The notes under the pieces are model-generated. The model was given only the letters and a program-made list of their open reading frames with translations, was not told the DNA's origin and searched no databases. Below, one piece after another: positions 20,115 through 29,106 of a stretch of DNA of 47,777 nucleotides; position 1 is the first letter of the stretch; each line of letters opens with the position of its first letter. The DNA is from Pseudomonadota bacterium. GTDB lineage: Bacteria > Pseudomonadota > Gammaproteobacteria > Xanthomonadales > Xanthomonadaceae. Location: assembly GCA_963205415.1 (NCBI GenBank), contig CAUJJS010000032.1, positions 1-47,777 of the forward strand. The letters run 5' to 3'. Made by a program: the position numbers and the translations under genes.

Positions 20115-21287
20115 TCAAAGTCGATCCGGGCCGTTGAGGCGATCGCCCACGTGCACCGGGCGAATGCCATCCATCACCAAGCCGTAGCTCACCTTGTCGA
20201 AGGTGCGGAAGATCATGACGTGACCGGCAAACTCGTCCGGCAGTTTGACCTTGTTGCGGTTCAGATCAGCACTCAAACGCACCGGATGCGCCACGTCGTC
20301 CCGTACGGTTTCACCGACGCTCCAGACCGAGAACACCTGACCATTCTCGACGCCATCCTGTGCGCCGGCCGAAATCGCCACGACGTCATAACGGCCGCCG
20401 TTCGCGATCTGGTCGGTCACTGCCAGCAAACGCGCATTCGGCGGAATGGCGGCGGGGGCGTGCGGGTAGAAGCTCAGGTCGTAGGGGAAGGGATCGTAGG
20501 GCAACAACAGGTCACCCTTGCGCACCTCGAACCCACCATTGGCCACCAGCACCGTGCTGGGGTCGCCGTCACGGGTGATGTGGCCTTGGGCAACTTCAGC
20601 CACTTCCCAACCCAGGAATTGGAAGCGCTTCTTGGCGATGAAGTGGTGCGCCCAGCGAATGCTGCCGCCCCAAGAGGATTCCAAGCCCTCGGCCGTGCTC
20701 CAGTTGTCTCGGCGCAGGATGGGTTCGCGCTCGGGGTGCTTGTCGGTCGCCAGCGGCATGACGCCGTAGCGCACCGTGGGCCGTACGATCGATACCCGAT
20801 CACCGGGCTTGAACGCGCTGTTGCGCACGTAAACGGTCTGCCCGCCGGCGCTGCGCAGGCGGCTTTCTTCCAGACCCACGACATACGGCAAGGATTTGTA
20901 TTCCTCGTCGTTGAGCACGTGCAGGTTCTTCAGGAAGTCCTGAACCTCAGTCAGAGGCACCGCCGGTATCGGCATGGCCTCGGCGCGCACCTTGGGCGAC
21001 AAGCGGGTGACGTTCAGCGCAGGCTGTGTTTGGCCCGTTCCCATATAAGCCAAGCTCAAGACATCACCCGGATAGATCAGGTGCGGGTTCTCGATCTGTG
21101 GGTTGGCCTGCCAGATCTCGGGCCACAGCCAAGGCTCGTTCAGGAATCGCTTGGCGATATCCCAAAGCGTGTCGCCCTTCTGGACCACGTAGGTCTCGGG
21201 ATGGTCCGCCCGCAGTTCTGCGGCGATCGTCCCCGTCATGAAGGTGAGCAGTGCTGCCGCGGAAATTGCAAGAATTTTCTTAAACAT
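20115..21287 (-). CDS. Exported LysM domain protein
   Basis: A 390-residue protein with a Sec signal (MFKKILAISAAALLTFMTG, cleavage near IAA) and one LysM domain at about residues 32-80 (YVVQKGDTLWDIAKRF and NPHLIYPGDVLSL) that binds peptidoglycan. The remaining ~310 residues form a conserved C-terminal region of unknown function usual for LysM proteins encoded beside dprA. ATG at 21287 has AGGA about 10 bp upstream; the in-frame ATG at 21296 is too close to that site. Divergent from def, with a 172-bp promoter region between. Confidence 0.92.
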   Translation of the reverse strand: MFKKILAISAAALLTFMTGTIAAELRADHPETYVVQKGDTLWDIAKRFLNEPWLWPEIWQANPQIENPHLIYPGDVLSLAYMGTGQTQPALNVTRLSPKVRAEAMPIPAVPLTEVQDFLKNLHVLNDEEYKSLPYVVGLEESRLRSAGGQTVYVRNSAFKPGDRVSIVRPTVRYGVMPLATDKHPEREPILRRDNWSTAEGLESSWGGSIRWAHHFIAKKRFQFLGWEVAEVAQGHITRDGDPSTVLVANGGFEVRKGDLLLPYDPFPYDLSFYPHAPAAIPPNARLLAVTDQIANGGRYDVVAISAGAQDGVENGQVFSVWSVGETVRDDVAHPVRLSADLNRNKVKLPDEFAGHVMIFRTFDKVSYGLVMDGIRPVHVGDRLNGPDRL

Positions 21288-21459
21288 AGTGTCCATCTTC
21301 CTGATTCCCCAAGCAGGTTTCCCCAAAAACCTGAGGTGAATATAACGGAAATTTGGTGCGAAGCGAAATGCCCCCCCAATCAGCCGGGCAACCCTGCCTT
21401 TGACATGCCCCGTCGGCGATGGCTTGCATTGCGTGCGCATGGCCCCCATTCTGGTTCGC

Positions 21460-21969
21460 ATGAGCCTTCTTCCGATCCTTGAATACCCAGATCCGCGCCT
21501 GCGTACGGTGGCGCGCGAGATCGATCCTGCCGAGTTGGACGACGCATTCCGCGCGCACGTCGATGACATGTTCGAAACCATGTATGCCGCGCCCGGCATC
21601 GGTTTGGCGGCAAGCCAGATCGATGACCATCGCCGCTTCATGGTGATCGATGTCTCAGAAGCGCACGATCAGCGTCGGGTGTTCGTGAACCCGCGCATCC
21701 TCAGCCGCGAGGGTGAGCAGGTGTGTCAGGAAGGTTGCCTGTCGGTGCCCTCGATTCAGGCCGATGTGACGCGCGCCGAGAAAATCGTAGTCACGGCGTT
21801 GGATGCGCACGGTGCGCCGTTTGAACTGGCAGCCGAAGGCCTTTTGGCGGTCTGCATCCAGCACGAGATGGATCACTTGCTGGGCAAGCTGTTCATCGAT
21901 TATCTGTCGCCATTGAAGCGCGACATGATCAAGCGCAAATTGAGCAAGCAGCGTCGTAGCGCGGCCTGA
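21460..21969 (+). CDS. def: Peptide deformylase
   Basis: Metalloenzyme removing the formyl group from new protein N-termini; 169 residues, the usual length. All three motifs are intact: motif 1 GIGLAASQ, motif 2 EGCLSVP with the Cys ligand, and motif 3 QHEMDHLLG with the two His ligands and catalytic Glu. ATG at 21460 is chosen over an upstream extension that lacks family likeness. First gene of a def-fmt-rsmB run; fmt begins 57 bp later. Confidence 0.97.
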   Translation: MSLLPILEYPDPRLRTVAREIDPAELDDAFRAHVDDMFETMYAAPGIGLAASQIDDHRRFMVIDVSEAHDQRRVFVNPRILSREGEQVCQEGCLSVPSIQADVTRAEKIVVTALDAHGAPFELAAEGLLAVCIQHEMDHLLGKLFIDYLSPLKRDMIKRKLSKQRRSAA

Positions 21970-22026
21970 GCCGGCGTGCGTCCGCGGCTTGCAGCCATCT
22001 GAATCCCTGTCGGAACCGCGTTGGTG

Positions 22027-22947
22027 ATGAAACTGCGACTGCTGTTTGCCGGCACGCCCGAGTTTGCCGTGCCCAGCCTGCGAGCGGCGCTGGTGGGCGG
22101 TGACGTTATGGCCGTACTGACCCAGCCCGATCGCCCCGCAGGGCGGGGCCGCCAGCCGCAGGCCAGTCCGGTCAAGCAGGTGGCGCTCAATGAGGGCGTG
22201 CCTGTCTTGCAACCCATGACGTTGAAGGATGCCTCGGTGCAGGCGCAGCTGCGCGAATGGGCGCCCGATCTTCTGGTCGTGGTGGCCTATGGCTTGATCC
22301 TGCCGCAGGCGGTGCTCGACATCCCACGCTTCGGGGCCTGGAACGTCCATGCCTCGCTGCTGCCGCGCTGGCGCGGTGCAGCGCCGATCCAGCGTGCGAT
22401 CGAGGCCGGCGATGCCACGACCGGCGTGTGCCTGATGCAGATGCGCAAGGGCTTGGATACCGGCCCGGTGATGCTGCACGCCGAAACCGCCATAGAATCT
22501 CACGACACCGGTGGCAGCCTGCACGACCGCTTGGCCACGCTGGGCGCACACGTGCTGCGAGAAGGCCTGACGCATTTGCGCGATCAGGCCCAGGCACCGG
22601 ATGCAACATCGCAAGACGATGCGCTTGCCACCTACGCCCACAAGCTCGACAAGGCGGAAGCAGTGCTCGATCTGCGCGCACCGGCCACGACACTGGCGCG
22701 CAAGGTGCGTGCCTTCTCGCCTTGGCCGATCGCAGAACTGCAGCTACAGGGTGAGCGCGTTCGCGTGTATCAGGCCGAGGCCGTCATGGGCCACGGCGCG
22801 CCCGGGCAAATTCTTTCGGCTAGTCGCGACGGCATCGACCTTGCCTGCGGGGAAGGTGCTTTGCGTTTGCTGCGGGTTCAACGCGACGGCGGCAAACCGG
22901 TCACGGCCGGCGAGTACCTCAACGCGCGCCCCGCCGTGCGACCATGA
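22027..22947 (+). CDS. fmt: Methionyl-tRNA formyltransferase
   Basis: Formylates initiator Met-tRNA using 10-formyltetrahydrofolate. 306 residues. N-terminal formyltransferase domain with [14 protein letters not shown] and the catalytic Asn/His/Asp set in [19 protein letters not shown] and KGLDTGP; the C-terminal OB-like tRNA-binding domain begins near residue 205. ATG at 22027; TTG and GTG codons just before it are less likely. The stop overlaps the rsmB start by 4 bp. Confidence 0.97.
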   Translation: MKLRLLFAGTPEFAVPSLRAALVGGDVMAVLTQPDRPAGRGRQPQASPVKQVALNEGVPVLQPMTLKDASVQAQLREWAPDLLVVVAYGLILPQAVLDIPRFGAWNVHASLLPRWRGAAPIQRAIEAGDATTGVCLMQMRKGLDTGPVMLHAETAIESHDTGGSLHDRLATLGAHVLREGLTHLRDQAQAPDATSQDDALATYAHKLDKAEAVLDLRAPATTLARKVRAFSPWPIAELQLQGERVRVYQAEAVMGHGAPGQILSASRDGIDLACGEGALRLLRVQRDGGKPVTAGEYLNARPAVRP

Positions 22948-24293
22948 CTCCGGGCGCCACCAGTCGCGCCGTGGCGGCCGAAGTCATCGCCGCCGTGCGA
23001 TTTGATGGGCGATCACTCAAGGCGGCACTGGCCCAGATTCCAGGCACGCTCACCGACACCCGCGACCGGGCCTTGTGCGAGGCCATGGCGTTTGAAGCGG
23101 CGCGCTGGCTGCCACGCTACGAGTTCTGGCTGGATCACCTGCTGCAAAAGCCCCTGGCGACCAAGGCCCGAGCCGTGCATGCCTTGCTCTTGGCCGGCTT
23201 GGCGCAACTACATGCGATGCAGATGTCGCCACACGCGGTGATCTCGGCCACGGCCGAAGCCGCACGCACGCTGCGGCAACCGCAGTTGGTCGGGCTGATC
23301 AATGCCGTGTTGCGTCGATTCGTACGCGAACGCGATGCGCTTGACGCATTGGCGCAATCCGACGCCGAAGCTGCCAGCGCCCACCCGCGCTGGCTGCTGG
23401 ATCAACTGCGCCACGACTGGCCCAAACAGGCCGAATCGATCGTCGCGCAAAACCTTTTGCAAGCGCCCTTGTGGCTGCGGGTCAATACACGACAGATCCG
23501 CGTTGATGCCTACCGTGCGCAATTGCATCAAGCCGGCATCGATAGTCGAGATCATGCGTTGGCACCGGCTGCCCTCGGCCTCTCCAAAGGTATTGCGCCC
23601 ACGCGCCTACCCGGCTGGGATGAAGGTCAGGTGTCGGTGCAAGATGTCTCGGCACAATTGCCGGTGCCCTTGCTGCAGGCGCGTGCCGGCGAGCGTGTAC
23701 TGGATATCGGCGCGGCGCCCGGTGGCAAGACCGCACAGATCTGCGAAGTGTTCGGCCCCGAGGTGCGCGTCACCGCGTTGGAACTCGACCCGACCCGCGC
23801 CGCACGCATCGCGTCCACGCTCTCACGCCTGAGGTTGCAGGCACGCTGTGTGGTTGGCGACGGCAGTCGGCCGGAAGGCTGGTGGGATGGGCAGGCCTTC
23901 GATCGCATCTTGCTTGATGCGCCCTGTTCGGCCACCGGCATCATCCGCCGACAACCCGACATCAAATGGCATCGCCGCGCGCAAGACATCCGTGCCTTGA
24001 TCGCGCTGCAAGCACGATTGCTGGATGCGGCGTGGTCTATGCTGCGCCCCGGCGGGCGTCTAGTCTATGCAACCTGCTCCGTGCTGCGTGACGAGAACGA
24101 CCGTCAGATCAATGCCTTCCTTGCCCGCACTCCCTCTGCCCGCGCAACGCCTGCGCCCAGCGGACTTGGCCAGATCGTGGGCCCGGGCGTGCAACGCTTT
24201 GCGCAAGCCGATGACGGCGATGGCTTCTTCTTTGCCCTGCTGGACAAGTCTTGCGCTGATGGTGCTTCTGAGCGCCTGCCAGCGCACGCCTGA
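22944..24293 (+). CDS. rsmB: 16S rRNA (cytosine-967-C5) methyltransferase
   Basis: SAM-dependent rRNA methylase, 449 residues, near the E. coli length of 429. An NusB-like N-terminal domain (residues 1-140) precedes the Rossmann domain with SAM motif [32 protein letters not shown] and the catalytic Cys in YATCSVL. The ATG overlaps fmt (ATGA). The last ~80 bp overlap the start of the next gene. Confidence 0.96.
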   Translation: MTPGATSRAVAAEVIAAVRFDGRSLKAALAQIPGTLTDTRDRALCEAMAFEAARWLPRYEFWLDHLLQKPLATKARAVHALLLAGLAQLHAMQMSPHAVISATAEAARTLRQPQLVGLINAVLRRFVRERDALDALAQSDAEAASAHPRWLLDQLRHDWPKQAESIVAQNLLQAPLWLRVNTRQIRVDAYRAQLHQAGIDSRDHALAPAALGLSKGIAPTRLPGWDEGQVSVQDVSAQLPVPLLQARAGERVLDIGAAPGGKTAQICEVFGPEVRVTALELDPTRAARIASTLSRLRLQARCVVGDGSRPEGWWDGQAFDRILLDAPCSATGIIRRQPDIKWHRRAQDIRALIALQARLLDAAWSMLRPGGRLVYATCSVLRDENDRQINAFLARTPSARATPAPSGLGQIVGPGVQRFAQADDGDGFFFALLDKSCADGASERLPAHA

Positions 24294-24735
24294 TCAAGAG
24301 ATCATTCGCGGCACGCGCGTCTTGAATGGCAGCCACGGGCTGGAATTGGAGCTGACCCAGCATCTGGAACTGAGTCCCGCGATGCGTGACGCCCTCGACC
24401 ACGGCATTGCACTGCGACTGGTCTACGACATTACCGCCTGCGGGAAGTCACGCACGCGTGCGCTTTGGCTGCGTCAGGCAGCGCTCAAGCGACGTTACGA
24501 GCTGCAGATCGAAGGCGGCACCGAGGTGCGTGACTTCGTCCGCGTGTCGGCGCTGGAAGCGGCGCTGGATCGCATTCGCCTGCCACTCGATCTGCCCAGC
24601 GATACGCAGTGCGCGGGTGAGGTGCAGATGAATCTGGATCTCGCCGCCCTGCCCACGCCGCTGCGCTTTCCGGCCTTCTTCGAGCCGCAGCAATGGGTAC
24701 TGCGCTCGGTGCGTGTGCCGTGGGAGGGCCGATGA
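24220..24735 (+). CDS. DUF4390 lipoprotein-like protein
   Basis: About 171 residues. An N-terminal hydrophobic segment runs into LMVLLSAC, a good lipobox, so a membrane-anchored lipoprotein is likely. The rest is an all-beta DUF4390 region (LELELTQHLELSP, ALRLVYDI, RYELQIEGG). The family is usually found between rsmB and ntrY, as here; its role is unknown. The start is uncertain: ATG at 24220 or 24211, or TTG at 24232, all lying inside rsmB. The stop overlaps the ntrY ATG (ATGA at 24732), so it is coupled to the kinase and may serve it. Confidence 0.85.
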   Translation: MASSLPCWTSLALMVLLSACQRTPDQEIIRGTRVLNGSHGLELELTQHLELSPAMRDALDHGIALRLVYDITACGKSRTRALWLRQAALKRRYELQIEGGTEVRDFVRVSALEAALDRIRLPLDLPSDTQCAGEVQMNLDLAALPTPLRFPAFFEPQQWVLRSVRVPWEGR

Positions 24736-26858
24736 GCTCTCGCCGCACCGCGCTGTTGCGCATCCTCGTGCCTCTGGTTCTGCTGCTCTGCCTCTTGATC
24801 GGCTTGTATGTCGTGGCCGGTGCGCAGGGCCTCGGGCCACGCTACACCCGCTGGTATCCGGCGGTCTTCATCGCCACGCTCACGGCGCTGGCGCTGTTGA
24901 CCGTGGCGATCGCGCTGCGGCTTTGGCGCCTGCGCCGGCAACTGAAGCGCGGCGAGCCCGGCGCCAGGCTGACGCGGCGCCTCCTGATGTTGCTGGTGTT
25001 GCTGGCGCTGCCGCCCTTGCTGTTGGTGTATGGCTTTGGCGTGCGTTTCATCGGGGTCACGGTGGATTCTTGGTTGCCGGCCAACAGTGCCGATGCACTG
25101 GGCGACGCACTGGCGCTCAGTCAGCGCTATCTGGATGAACACATCGATGCGTCGCGGCGCGTCACGACCCAAGCCGCAGGCGCGCTGGAAGGGGTGGATG
25201 AGGCGTCCTTGGACCTCGCCTTGGAAGATGCGCTGGACGCGAGTGATGCACGGCAACTGGCGGTGTTCGAAGCCGATGGTCGGTTGCGCGCGGTCGCTGC
25301 CGCCGATCCGTCCTTGCTGATGCCGAGCCCACCGTCGGACGAAGCTCGACTGGCGATTCGCAATCGCAGCGCGTTTGCAGCCACCGAACGTGACGGCGAA
25401 GGCCTGCGCATCCGCACTTTGACCCGCTTGGGCAACAACCGCAGCCTGCAGGCCGTGTTCGAGCTGCCACCGGCGGCGGCGGCGCAAGCCTTGCGCGTGG
25501 AAGCGGCCACGCACGCGGCAGCGCGCGCGCGCTACCTGCGCGAGTCGTTGAAACTGGCCTTTACCCTGATCTTGACCTTGGTCCTGGTGATCTCGCTGTT
25601 CGCCACGGTGTTGGTGTCGTTTGGTCTGGCGCGTCGGCTGGTGGCACCCATTGCGCGCTTGGCCAGCGCCACTCGCAACATTGCCGAAGGGCGCTTCGAC
25701 AGCAGCTTGCCCGAAGGCGACGATGATGAACTTGGATTCCTGGTGCAGTCCTTCAATCGGATGACCCGCGAGTTGGAACTGTCCCGCGCACGTGAACGCA
25801 GCAGTGCTGAAGAAACCGAGCGCCAGCGCGCCTTTCTTGCCACCGTGCTGACGCACCTCTCCTCCGGTGTGCTGGTAGTGGACAGTGCCCTGCAGGTGCG
25901 CAGCATGAACGCGGCTGCACGCGAAATGCTCGGCCTCGAATCCAGCCAAGCGGCCACCTGGTCGCTGGCTCAGGTGCGGCAACAGGCTCCCCACGCGGCG
26001 CGTTTGGTGTCGGTGCTGTTGCAGCGCGTGCGTGAAGGGGCGCGCGAGTGGCGCGAAGAAGTCACCCTCGATGACGAGGACGGCCCGTTGCGGGTTCTGT
26101 TGCTGCGCGGTGCGCGCCTGCCCGACGACGGCGCCGTGGCCGTGTTTGACGACACCACCATGATTGATCATGCGCGACGTGACGCGGCTTGGTCGGAAGT
26201 TGCGCGGCGTCTGGCGCACGAAATCAAGAACCCGCTTACCCCGATCCAGTTGGCCGCCGAACGCCTGCGCCGACGGGTCTTGCCCAAGCTCGAAACCGAC
26301 GATGCGCAGGTACTCGATCGCGCCACCCACACCATCGTGGCGCAGGTCGACGCGCTCAAGAACATGGTCAACGACTTCGGCGATTACGCGCGCCCCACCA
26401 GCCTTGCGCTGACACGACTGGACCTCAACGTCCTGGCCGGTGAAGTGCTGGACCTCTACGAACAGGACACGCGCCTGAAACTCGTCCGCGACTTTGCCGT
26501 CGGACTGCCCCCGGTGCTGGCCGATGCCGGACGCATCCGGCAAGTGCTGCACAACCTCATCAAGAACGCGATCGAAGCGGGAATCGAGCGCAGCCGCAGC
26601 CAGATCGCGTTGCAAACCAGCGTGGTGCAGGACGATGGTCGCGCCTGGGTAGAGCTGGCGGTGGCCGATGATGGCCCGGGGCTGCCGGAAGGCTTCGACA
26701 CCCATTGGTTCGAGCCCTATCGCAGCACCAAACCGCGTGGAACCGGTCTGGGGCTGGCGATCGTGGCCCGCATTGCGCGCGAGCATGGTGCCCAATTCCA
26801 CGCCCAGCGCCGGAACGAGGGCGGGGCGCGTTTCGTGCTGCGCCTACCCTGTGCCTGA
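24732..26858 (+). CDS. ntrY: NtrY-type sensor histidine kinase
   Basis: Inner-membrane kinase of 708 residues. The N-terminus has several membrane segments (about residues 8-30, 38-58, 78-98), then an extracytoplasmic region, a further segment (about 275-297), HAMP (ARRLVAPIARLASATRNIAEG), a PAS-like domain (about 375-480), HisKA with RRLAHEIKNPLTPIQLAAER, and HATPase with NLIKNAIEAG, DDGPGLP and GTGLGLAI. NtrY normally works with the sigma-54 regulator NtrX encoded directly downstream, but here the next gene is bfd and no response regulator is in the window. ATG at 24732 overlaps the DUF4390 stop. Confidence 0.92.
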   Translation: MSSRRTALLRILVPLVLLLCLLIGLYVVAGAQGLGPRYTRWYPAVFIATLTALALLTVAIALRLWRLRRQLKRGEPGARLTRRLLMLLVLLALPPLLLVYGFGVRFIGVTVDSWLPANSADALGDALALSQRYLDEHIDASRRVTTQAAGALEGVDEASLDLALEDALDASDARQLAVFEADGRLRAVAAADPSLLMPSPPSDEARLAIRNRSAFAATERDGEGLRIRTLTRLGNNRSLQAVFELPPAAAAQALRVEAATHAAARARYLRESLKLAFTLILTLVLVISLFATVLVSFGLARRLVAPIARLASATRNIAEGRFDSSLPEGDDDELGFLVQSFNRMTRELELSRARERSSAEETERQRAFLATVLTHLSSGVLVVDSALQVRSMNAAAREMLGLESSQAATWSLAQVRQQAPHAARLVSVLLQRVREGAREWREEVTLDDEDGPLRVLLLRGARLPDDGAVAVFDDTTMIDHARRDAAWSEVARRLAHEIKNPLTPIQLAAERLRRRVLPKLETDDAQVLDRATHTIVAQVDALKNMVNDFGDYARPTSLALTRLDLNVLAGEVLDLYEQDTRLKLVRDFAVGLPPVLADAGRIRQVLHNLIKNAIEAGIERSRSQIALQTSVVQDDGRAWVELAVADDGPGLPEGFDTHWFEPYRSTKPRGTGLGLAIVARIAREHGAQFHAQRRNEGGARFVLRLPCA

Positions 26859-26958
26859 ACGCGCCGGTGCCGGATTTTCATCCTGCGCCTGATGCTAATT
26901 GACATTCATTCGCATTCGCATCACGATGCATCCACGCTCCCACGGACGCTCCCGATCC

Positions 26959-27159
26959 ATGTACGTGTGCATCTGCAATGGCATTACCGACCGCGACATT
27001 CGCGATGCGGTGCGGGCCGGTGCGCGGGATCTGGATCAATTGTCGGCCACCACAGGCTGCACCACGAGCTGCGGCAGTTGTGGTGAGCTGGCCACGGAGA
27101 TCCTGCGCGAAACCTTGCGCGAATCCCGCCCGCTGCCGATGCTGGCCACTGCGGCCTGA
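26959..27159 (+). CDS. bfd: Bacterioferritin-associated ferredoxin
   Basis: A 66-residue [2Fe-2S] protein that passes electrons to bacterioferritin haem to release stored iron. Cluster ligands are Cys4, Cys6, Cys38 and Cys41 (MYVCICNG and CTTSCGSC). Tyr2 and a hydrophobic residue at 5 (Ile) match the known Bfr-contact positions of Pseudomonas Bfd. ATG at 26959 is the only start that puts Tyr at position 2. bfr follows after 90 bp and fpr after that, so the electron path NADPH-Fpr-Bfd-Bfr is encoded together. Confidence 0.95.
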   Translation: MYVCICNGITDRDIRDAVRAGARDLDQLSATTGCTTSCGSCGELATEILRETLRESRPLPMLATAA

Positions 27160-27249
27160 GCCTGCGAGCGGGCGCCGCATACGGCGTTTGAAGTGTCGGG
27201 CCAATGGGAATCGGGCTAACATGCCGATTCGTTTCAGCGGAGACCGACC

Positions 27250-27720
27250 ATGCAAGGTGACCGACAAGCCGTGGCGCAACTCAATCAGGCCTTGCACCAT
27301 CAGCTCACCTCAATCAACCAGTATTTCCTGCACGCCCGCATGTTCGGCCACTGGGGTTTGAAGGAACTGGAAGAGCGCGATTACGCCCATTCCATCCGCG
27401 CCATGAAACAGGCCGATCGCCTGATCGAGCGCATCCTGTTTCTGGAAGGACTTCCGAACCTTCAGAACTTGGGCAAGCTGCTGATCGGCGAGGCGGCCCA
27501 GGAATGCGTGGACTGCAATCTGCGTCGCCAGCAGGCCACCCTCGCACAAGCGCGCGAAGCCATCGCTTTGTGCGAACAGGTCGGTGACTACGCTTCGCGT
27601 GATCTTCTGGTCGGCATCCTTACCTGCGAGGAAGACCAGCTCGACTGGCTGGAAACCCAAGGCGACCTGATTGCGCGCATCGGCCTGGAAAACTGGTTGC
27701 AGGCTCAGCTCGAGGACTGA
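27250..27720 (+). CDS. bfr: Bacterioferritin, haem subunit lacking the ferroxidase centre
   Basis: A 156-residue subunit of the 24-mer iron store; it aligns without gaps to E. coli Bfr over most of its length. The haem ligand Met52 (RAMKQADRLIERILFLEG) is kept. Of the six ferroxidase ligands only Glu127 remains: position 18 is Gln, 51 Ala, 54 Gln, 94 Gln and 130 Gln. This matches the non-catalytic haem subunit type of two-subunit bacterioferritins. The Bfd-docking positions Leu68, Glu81 and Glu85 are kept. A partner subunit with ferroxidase activity would be expected elsewhere. A GGAG site lies 8 bp before the ATG. Confidence 0.93.
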   Translation: MQGDRQAVAQLNQALHHQLTSINQYFLHARMFGHWGLKELEERDYAHSIRAMKQADRLIERILFLEGLPNLQNLGKLLIGEAAQECVDCNLRRQQATLAQAREAIALCEQVGDYASRDLLVGILTCEEDQLDWLETQGDLIARIGLENWLQAQLED

Positions 27721-27782
27721 ACCTCGCAGCAATCGCGCCAGGCCCGCGCAAGGCCTGCGGCGGCTTCGCCATTACAATGCCC

Positions 27783-27809
27783 GGCCCGATCGCGTGATCG
27801 GGCCTTTTT
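27783..27809 (+). terminator. Rho-independent terminator after bfr
   Basis: GGCCCGATC and GATCGGGCC form a perfect 9-bp stem around GCGT, followed by TTTTT. It lies 63 bp after the bfr stop and 18 bp before the fpr start, so fpr probably has its own or a read-through-dependent transcript. Confidence 0.92.
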
Positions 27810-27826
27810 GTTTGTCTGGATGATCC

Positions 27827-28603
27827 ATGTCCGCGTTTGATTCGGAACACGTGCTCCACGTCCACCATTGGACGGCCGACTATTTCAGTTTTCGCACCAC
27901 TCGCAGTGCGGGCCTGCGCTTTGAGAACGGTCAGTTCGTGATGATCGGACTGCCGGCCGATGGCAAGCCCTTGATGCGTGCCTATTCGATCGCCAGCGCC
28001 AACTGGGAAGAGGAAATGGAGTTCTTCTCGATCAAGGTGCAGGACGGGCCACTGACCTCACGCCTGCAGCATCTCAAGGTGGGCGATGCGATCCTGGTGG
28101 GGCGCAAGCCGGTCGGCACCCTGCTCATTTCCGATCTGCATCCGGGCCGCAATCTGTACTTGCTGGCCACCGGCACTGGCCTGGCGCCGTTTCTCGGCAT
28201 CATCAAAGATCCAGCCACCTACGAGCGCTTCGAACGCGTCATCCTCACCCACGGCGTGCGCGAGGTGGGCGACTTGGCCTATCGCGACTTCATTACCCAG
28301 GAACTGCCCGAACACGAGTATCTGGGCGAGATGGTTCGACGGCAGTTGCGCTATTACCCAGCGGTCACGCGCCAGGACTTCATGCACCGAGGCCGTCTGA
28401 CCGAATTGTTTGACAGCGGCCGCATCAGCACCGACCTGGGTTTACCCGAACTCGATCCGTCGCAGGATCGGGCCATGATCTGCGGCAGCCCGCACATGCT
28501 GGCGGATTTTCGCGCGATTCTGGACCGTCGTGGCTTCAAGGTCTCGGCGCGCGTGGGCCATGTCGGAGACTACGTCTACGAACGCGCGTTCGTGGACAAG
28601 TAG
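27827..28603 (+). CDS. fpr: Ferredoxin-NADP+ reductase
   Basis: FAD enzyme moving electrons between NADPH and ferredoxin or flavodoxin; 258 residues, typical of the bacterial subclass. FAD-binding motif LMRAYSIAS, NADP-binding block LLATGTGLAPFLGIIKD and AMICGSPHMLADF. The C-terminus YVYERAFVDK ends in the short form seen in Pseudomonas and Azotobacter Fpr rather than in an aromatic residue. Next to bfd and bfr it probably supplies electrons for iron release. Convergent with the thioesterase gene, 5 bp apart. Confidence 0.95.
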   Translation: MSAFDSEHVLHVHHWTADYFSFRTTRSAGLRFENGQFVMIGLPADGKPLMRAYSIASANWEEEMEFFSIKVQDGPLTSRLQHLKVGDAILVGRKPVGTLLISDLHPGRNLYLLATGTGLAPFLGIIKDPATYERFERVILTHGVREVGDLAYRDFITQELPEHEYLGEMVRRQLRYYPAVTRQDFMHRGRLTELFDSGRISTDLGLPELDPSQDRAMICGSPHMLADFRAILDRRGFKVSARVGHVGDYVYERAFVDK

Positions 28604-28608
28604 CGCGC

Positions 28609-29082
28609 TCAGGACTTGGGTACGAGCGCCACGAAGCGCCCTTCCAGCGTACAGCACAGCCGGCCGCTGGAATCGTGGATCTCCACCTGCAGTTGCGCCC
28701 GCGCCTTGTGGCGTTGTGCGTAGGTCGCAACGACGGCATCCCAGCTTTGCCCGGGCGCCAATCGCGCCTGCGCCAACAGGTCTTCATGGAGTGGGGCCAG
28801 ATAACGCACGCTGGAATCTTGCACATAGACATCGGCATCGTGGCCGGCCGCTTCCAGCGTGGCCGACATCAAGCTCCAGGCCGCCAGTGTCATCACACTC
28901 ACCAGACTGCCGCCAAAAGCGCTGCCCTTGTCGTTGACGTTGGGTGCCAAGGGCGCGGACAGACTCAGGCCCTCGTGATTCCACTCGGCCACGCGCAGTT
29001 GCAGGGCCGCCACCGCAGGCATGGCGTGCAGGCGTTGTTGGATCGAGGCCGGCACCGCCACAGGGTTCAAAGCTAGATTCAT
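28609..29082 (-). CDS. YiiD-type hotdog thioesterase
   Basis: A 157-residue protein with a hotdog fold; the signature NDKGSAFGGSLVSVMTLAAW matches the YiiD C-terminal thioesterase family. In E. coli the same domain is fused to a GNAT acetyltransferase; here it stands alone. The acyl substrate is unknown. The start lies only 24 bp from the divergent hemD start, so either promoters overlap strongly or a later Met (near residue 20) is used. Confidence 0.82.
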   Translation of the reverse strand: MNLALNPVAVPASIQQRLHAMPAVAALQLRVAEWNHEGLSLSAPLAPNVNDKGSAFGGSLVSVMTLAAWSLMSATLEAAGHDADVYVQDSSVRYLAPLHEDLLAQARLAPGQSWDAVVATYAQRHKARAQLQVEIHDSSGRLCCTLEGRFVALVPKS

Positions 29083-29106
29083 CGCCAGAGCCAGTAAACT
29101 TCAGCC

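Noticed and set aside
19596..21482. 628-codon plus-strand frame opposite dprA and the LysM gene
   Set aside because: It spans two well-supported genes and their gap, so it cannot be a conserved gene; no domain seen.
24495..26801. 768-codon minus-strand frame opposite ntrY
   Set aside because: Shadow frame with His/Gln/Arg-rich composition; ntrY has every kinase motif.
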